This document shows, piece after piece, positions 60,197-64,000 of a stretch of 64,000 nt of DNA. Both the position numbers and the translations under genes were made by a program. The notes beneath the pieces were generated by a model. That model was not told the DNA's origin. It made no database searches and saw only the letters and a program-made list of their open reading frames with translations. Source of the DNA: an uncultured Bacteroides sp. Lineage in GTDB: Bacteria; Bacteroidota; Bacteroidia; Bacteroidales; Bacteroidaceae. Every line of letters begins with the position of its first letter. The stretch's first letter is position 1. The stretch spans positions 62,001 to 126,000 of the forward strand of contig UQTJ01000002.1 of assembly GCA_900544075.1 (NCBI GenBank), given 5' to 3'.

Positions 60197-60204
60197 TATC
60201 TTTG
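60197..60204 (+). promoter_or_regulatory. -7 box TATCTTTG for dnaB
   Basis: TATCTTTG lies 21 bp before the dnaB ATG at 60226, giving a very short leader. No well-placed -33 TTTG is seen. Confidence 0.6.
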
Positions 60205-60225
60205 CAAAAAATTATACCATAGATA

Positions 60226-61788
60226 ATGGCTACTACACAGAAAAGACCCGCACGAACAACAAAGGTAAGCAAAGAAAAGCTTACGGATGAATACGGACAC
60301 CTTCAGCCTCAGGCTCCTGAACTGGAGAAGGCTGTACTTGGTGCACTGATGATTGAAAAGGATGCATACTCGCTTGTAAGTGAGATTCTTAAACCGGAAT
60401 CTTTCTACGAGCACAGACATCAGCTGATATATGCCGCCATAACAGATTTGGCCATACAGCAGAAACCTATCGACCTGCTTACAGTGACAGAACATCTGCG
60501 ATTCATGGGTAATCTGGATGAAGTGGGCGGTCCGTTCTATATCACACAGTTGAGCGGTATGATGGCATCATCAGCTCATATCGAATATCATGCACGAATC
60601 ATCGCACAGAAGTACCTTGCCAGAGAGCTTATAACTTTCACAAGCAACATTCAGAAAAAGGCTTTCGACGAGACTGAAGACGTGGACGACATTATGCAGG
60701 AAGCAGAAGGACGCCTGTTCGAAATCTCGCAACAGAACATGAAGAAAGACTATACGCAGATTAACCCTGTGATACAGGAAGCGTATGAGATGCTTCGTAC
60801 TGCAGCCGCACGTACCGACGGTTTGAGCGGTCTTGCAAGCGGTTTCCATAAGCTTGACAAAATGACTTCCGGATGGCAGAACTCCGACCTTATCATCATT
60901 GCCGCACGTCCTGCGATGGGTAAGACTGCATTCGTGCTTTCTATGGCCAAGAACATAGCCGTAAACAACAAGGTACCGGTAGCATTATTCTCTCTTGAAA
61001 TGAGTAACGTCCAGTTGGTCAACCGTTTGATTGTAAACGTGTGTGAGATACCGGGCGAGAAAATCAAGAGCGGACAGCTTGCTCCTTACGAATGGGGACA
61101 GCTTGACTATAAGATTAAGGAACTGTATGATGCTCCTCTTTATGTGGACGATACTCCTTCGTTGTCAGTATTCGAACTAAGAACAAAGGCACGCCGTCTG
61201 GTTAGGGAACATGATGTGAAAATAATCATCATCGACTACCTGCAGCTGATGAATGCCAGCGGTATGTCGTTCGGCAGCCGTCAGGAAGAAGTCAGCACCA
61301 TATCACGTTCGCTCAAAGGTCTTGCCAAGGAATTGAACATACCTATCATAGCCCTGAGTCAGTTGAACCGTGGTGTGGAAAACCGTGAGGGAGTGGATGG
61401 CAAGCGTCCACAGTTGAGTGACCTTCGTGAATCTGGAGCCATCGAGCAGGATGCCGATATGGTTTGTTTCATCCACCGTCCTGAATACTACAAGATATTT
61501 ACCGACGAAAAGGGTAATGACCTTCATGGTATGGCCGAAATCATTATTGCGAAGCACCGTAACGGTGCCGTGGGCGACGTGCTTCTGCGATTCCGCGGAG
61601 AGTTTGCACGATTCCAGAACCCGGAAGACGAAATGATTGTACCATTGCCTACCGAAGAGAACGCTGCACCGGTTATACGCTCAAAGATGAACAAGGGAAA
61701 CGGCTCCATACCTCCCCCACCGGCAGATATGGCTCCTATGCAGGATGGAAATCCGTTTGGAGGACCGTTGCCTGACGTACCGTTCTGA
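60226..61788 (+). CDS. dnaB: Replicative DNA helicase
   Basis: This hexameric 5'-3' helicase at the replication fork has 520 aa. The N-terminal primase-interacting domain (about 28-135) includes PELEKAVLGALMIEKDAY, FYEHRHQLIYAAI, DLLTVTEHL and YHARIIAQKYLARELI. The RecA-like domain has Walker A ARPAMGKTAFVLSMAKN, LFSLEMSNVQLVNRLI, Walker B KIIIIDYLQLM, PIIALSQLNRGVENR and LRESGAIEQDADMVCFIHRPEYY (arginine-finger region). The C-terminal tail is Pro/Gly-rich (IPPPPADMAPMQDGNPFGGP), probably disordered, and longer than in proteobacterial DnaB, as in other Bacteroidales. No intein is present. Confidence 0.97.
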   Translation: MATTQKRPARTTKVSKEKLTDEYGHLQPQAPELEKAVLGALMIEKDAYSLVSEILKPESFYEHRHQLIYAAITDLAIQQKPIDLLTVTEHLRFMGNLDEVGGPFYITQLSGMMASSAHIEYHARIIAQKYLARELITFTSNIQKKAFDETEDVDDIMQEAEGRLFEISQQNMKKDYTQINPVIQEAYEMLRTAAARTDGLSGLASGFHKLDKMTSGWQNSDLIIIAARPAMGKTAFVLSMAKNIAVNNKVPVALFSLEMSNVQLVNRLIVNVCEIPGEKIKSGQLAPYEWGQLDYKIKELYDAPLYVDDTPSLSVFELRTKARRLVREHDVKIIIIDYLQLMNASGMSFGSRQEEVSTISRSLKGLAKELNIPIIALSQLNRGVENREGVDGKRPQLSDLRESGAIEQDADMVCFIHRPEYYKIFTDEKGNDLHGMAEIIIAKHRNGAVGDVLLRFRGEFARFQNPEDEMIVPLPTEENAAPVIRSKMNKGNGSIPPPPADMAPMQDGNPFGGPLPDVPF

Positions 61789-61835
61789 TTTCGTAAAAAA
61801 ACTTTTACGCAGTCTTGTAAACCAAATATTTATAT

Positions 61836-61843
61836 TAACTTTG
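61836..61843 (+). promoter_or_regulatory. -7 box TAACTTTG for pheT
   Basis: TAACTTTG with CTTG about 18 bp upstream (61814-61817), 36 bp before ATG 61880. A weak hairpin CGTAAAA/TTTTACG at about 61793-61810 lies between dnaB and this promoter. Confidence 0.55.
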
Positions 61844-61879
61844 CACATCATTCATAAAAATACATAAAACTATCTATAT

Positions 61880-64000
61880 ATGAATATTTCTTATAACTGG
61901 CTGAAAGAATATGTCAATTTCGATTTGACTCCAGATGAAGTAGCAGCCGCACTTACCTCAATCGGTCTCGAAACCGGAGGCGTAGAGGAAGTTCAGACTA
62001 TAAAAGGAGGCCTCGAAGGACTTGTAGTAGGTGAAGTCCTGACTTGCGAGCCTCATCCAAATTCAGACCATATGCACGTAACTACCGTAAACTTGGGACA
62101 GGGTGAGCCTGTACAGATAGTTTGTGGTGCAGCAAACGTAGCGGCAGGTCAGAAAGTAATCGTAGCAACTCTTGGAACAAAACTTTATGATGGCGACGAA
62201 TGTTTCACCATCAAGAAATCAAAACTCCGTGGTGTAGAATCAAACGGTATGATTTGTGCGGAAGATGAAATCGGTGTGGGAACAAGCCACGACGGTATCA
62301 TCGTTCTTCCTGCAGACACTGTTCTGGGAACTCCTGCAAAAGAATACTACAACATCAAGAGCGAATACGTACTTGAAGTGGATATCACTCCTAACCGTTC
62401 GGATGCATGCTCACACTATGGTGTAGCTCGCGACCTTTACGCTTGGTTAATCCAGAACGGTCATAAGGCTGAATTGAAACGTCCTTCTGTAGACGCATTC
62501 AAGGTAGACAGCAACAATCTGAATATCGACATTGAAGTGGAAAACACTGAAGCATGTCCAAGATATGCCGGAGTTGCTATCAAGAACGTAACCGTAAAGG
62601 AAAGTCCTGAATGGCTTCAGAACAAACTTCGCCTTATCGGTGTTCGCCCTATCAACAATATCGTCGATATCACAAACTACATACTTCATGCTTACGGACA
62701 GCCAATGCACTGTTTCGATGCAAACAAGATTAAAGGTGGCAAAATTGTAGTAAGAACTTGTGCTGAAGGTACTAAGTTCGTTACACTTGATGAAGTGGAA
62801 CGTACACTTTCTGAACGCGACCTTATGATTTGCAATGCAGAAGAACCGATGTGTATTGCCGGAGTATTCGGTGGTCTTGATTCAGGTACAACTGAGGCTA
62901 CTACAGACGTATTCCTCGAAAGTGCATACTTCAATCCAACATGGGTTCGTAAGACAGCACGCCGTCACGGACTAAGCACAGACTCTTCATTCCGTTTCGA
63001 GCGCGGTATCGACCCTAATATCACTATCTATGCACTGAAGGAAGCTGCAATATTGGTGAAAGAACTTGCCGGCGGTGAAATAGCTTCTGAAATCAAAGAC
63101 AACCACCCAGCTCCTATCGCTGACTTCGCTATCGAACTTTCATACGATTATGTAAATACACTTATCGGAAAGGTTATCCCAGCAGAAACAATCAAGAGCA
63201 TAGTAAACAGTCTTGAAATGAAGATTGTGAACGAAACAGCAGAAGGTCTTTCTCTCCTTGTTCCTCCTTACCGTGTTGACGTACAGCGTCCATGCGACAT
63301 AGTGGAAGATATCCTCCGTATCTATGGATATAACAATGTAGAGATACCTACTAGTCTGAAATCAAGCATCAACGTCAAAGGTGCTGAAGACAAGTCTGTA
63401 AAACTTCAGAACATTGTTTCTGAACAGCTTGTAGGATGCGGATTTAACGAAATAATGAACAACTCGCTTACTGCAGCCGCTTATTATGAAGGACTGGAAA
63501 CTTACAAGCCTGAAAACTTGGTTCGCCTGATGAATCCGTTGAGCAACGACTTGAACGTAATGCGTGCAACTCTGCTGTTCGGTGGTCTGGAAAGCATACA
63601 GCACAATGCAAACCGCAAGAACGCCGATTTGAAATTCTTCGAATTCGGTAAGTGTTATCACTTCAACGAAGAAAAGAAAAATCCGGAAAAGATTCTTGCT
63701 GCATATTCTGAAGAACTTCACCTCGGAATGTGGGTTACAGGTAAGCGCGTAATCAACTCATGGGCACACGCAGACGAAAACTCATCAGTTTACGAACTTA
63801 AGGCATACGTTCTCAATATATTCCGCCGTTTAGGTGTAAACTTCGGTGGTCTTGTATTCGGAAATCTTTCTGACGATATTTACTCTGTAGCTATATCAGT
63901 ACATACTCGTGGAGGAAAACTGTTGGCTACATTCGGAGTCTTGAGTAAAAAGATTCAGAAAGCATTCGATATCGACAATGAAGTTTATTTTGCCGACATC
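61880..64000 (+). CDS. pheT: Phenylalanyl-tRNA synthetase beta subunit (5' part, cut by the window)
   Basis: This subunit pairs with PheS to charge tRNA-Phe. The visible 707 codons start MNISYNWLKEYVNFDLTPDE and stay open to the right edge; the family is about 800-820 aa, so roughly the last 110 are missing. The tRNA-binding (EMAP/OB) domain shows VVGEVLTCEPHPNSDHMHVT, IVCGAANVAAGQKV and KLRGVESNGMICAEDEIG. The B3/B4 editing region includes PRYAGVAIKNV, RPINNIVDITNYI and GQPMHCFDANKI. The B5 domain (FAIELSYDYVNTLIG) follows, and DIVEDILRIYGYNNVEIP leads into the catalytic-like core. It has its own promoter after dnaB. Confidence 0.95.
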   Translation, partial: MNISYNWLKEYVNFDLTPDEVAAALTSIGLETGGVEEVQTIKGGLEGLVVGEVLTCEPHPNSDHMHVTTVNLGQGEPVQIVCGAANVAAGQKVIVATLGTKLYDGDECFTIKKSKLRGVESNGMICAEDEIGVGTSHDGIIVLPADTVLGTPAKEYYNIKSEYVLEVDITPNRSDACSHYGVARDLYAWLIQNGHKAELKRPSVDAFKVDSNNLNIDIEVENTEACPRYAGVAIKNVTVKESPEWLQNKLRLIGVRPINNIVDITNYILHAYGQPMHCFDANKIKGGKIVVRTCAEGTKFVTLDEVERTLSERDLMICNAEEPMCIAGVFGGLDSGTTEATTDVFLESAYFNPTWVRKTARRHGLSTDSSFRFERGIDPNITIYALKEAAILVKELAGGEIASEIKDNHPAPIADFAIELSYDYVNTLIGKVIPAETIKSIVNSLEMKIVNETAEGLSLLVPPYRVDVQRPCDIVEDILRIYGYNNVEIPTSLKSSINVKGAEDKSVKLQNIVSEQLVGCGFNEIMNNSLTAAAYYEGLETYKPENLVRLMNPLSNDLNVMRATLLFGGLESIQHNANRKNADLKFFEFGKCYHFNEEKKNPEKILAAYSEELHLGMWVTGKRVINSWAHADENSSVYELKAYVLNIFRRLGVNFGGLVFGNLSDDIYSVAISVHTRGGKLLATFGVLSKKIQKAFDIDNEVYFADI

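Overview
The window looks like chromosome of a gut-type Bacteroidales bacterium (Bacteroides/Phocaeicola-like). Evidence: promoters of the Bacteroidota type (TTTG about 20 bp before TAnnTTTG, usually read as TATCTTTG), A-rich leaders in place of Shine-Dalgarno sites, SPII lipoproteins, BACON and DUF2723 proteins, a two-domain LptD, a PPi-dependent phosphofructokinase, and an arabinose locus arranged as in Bacteroides (mutarotase, SSS symporter, Nudix AraR, araD, araA, kinase, tkt, rpiB). Both ends are cut: a 26-residue C-terminal fragment on the left and pheT on the right.

Layout. 1-4.4 kb: BACON lipoprotein, NarL-type response regulator and TPR histidine kinase, all on the minus strand. 4.4-9 kb: a 32-aa small-protein gene with structured flanks, Pif1-like helicase with C-terminal TPRs, Sua5/YrdC, MscS. 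9-16.7 kb (minus): DUF2723/GT117 membrane protein, TPR-TM-HTH regulator, FadL-like outer-membrane protein and a W/Y-rich secreted protein. 16.8-17.7 kb: prmA. 17.9-26 kb: an AT-rich accessory island. 26-31 kb: POT-like transporter, YccF, GH25 lysozyme, pfp. 31-36 kb: PlsC-like acyltransferase, ROK regulator, nagB, and a NagB-like/PIG-L fusion. 36-49 kb: transglutaminase-like lipoprotein, cutC, tRNA-Arg(CCG), asnA, ung, lptD, HD hydrolase, NamZ-type muramidase, ffh, MATE pump. 49.6-60 kb: arabinose and non-oxidative pentose-phosphate genes. 60-64 kb: dnaB and pheT.

The accessory island (about 17.93-25.95 kb) is the best candidate for an undescribed system. It has one orientation and an AT-rich composition, with no integrase, transposase or reverse transcriptase. 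It begins with a long leader able to form several nested hairpins. It then encodes two paralogous small proteins, each an internal duplication, that bracket a PD-(D/E)XK nuclease-like protein; next come a coiled-coil protein, a polytopic membrane protein, a KAP-family P-loop NTPase, a 51-aa basic protein, two lipoproteins (one DUF6175-like) and two small membrane proteins. It sits between convergent prmA and the POT-like gene and is flanked by similar hairpin-plus-array sequences. A defence or envelope-linked conflict role is inference only.

A second theme is a set of intergenic arrays in strict 11-bp register. GC-rich or CGTC-type versions (4479-4599, 30711-30776, 49411-49498) lie between divergent genes. 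TTTAAA- or GTTCA-type versions (84-137, 17695-17859, 25998-26157, 46541-46573) lie between convergent genes, or where the island has split such a spacer. Separately, A-rich arrays with a period of about 8 bp lie just before the start codons of several genes.

Metabolically, AraR with a degenerate Nudix box sits behind a perfect palindrome overlapping its promoter. The araD/araA/kinase products feed xylulose-5-phosphate into transketolase and RpiB, encoded next in line. The nag region pairs an intact NagB with a fusion protein whose NagB-like half has lost three of four catalytic positions.
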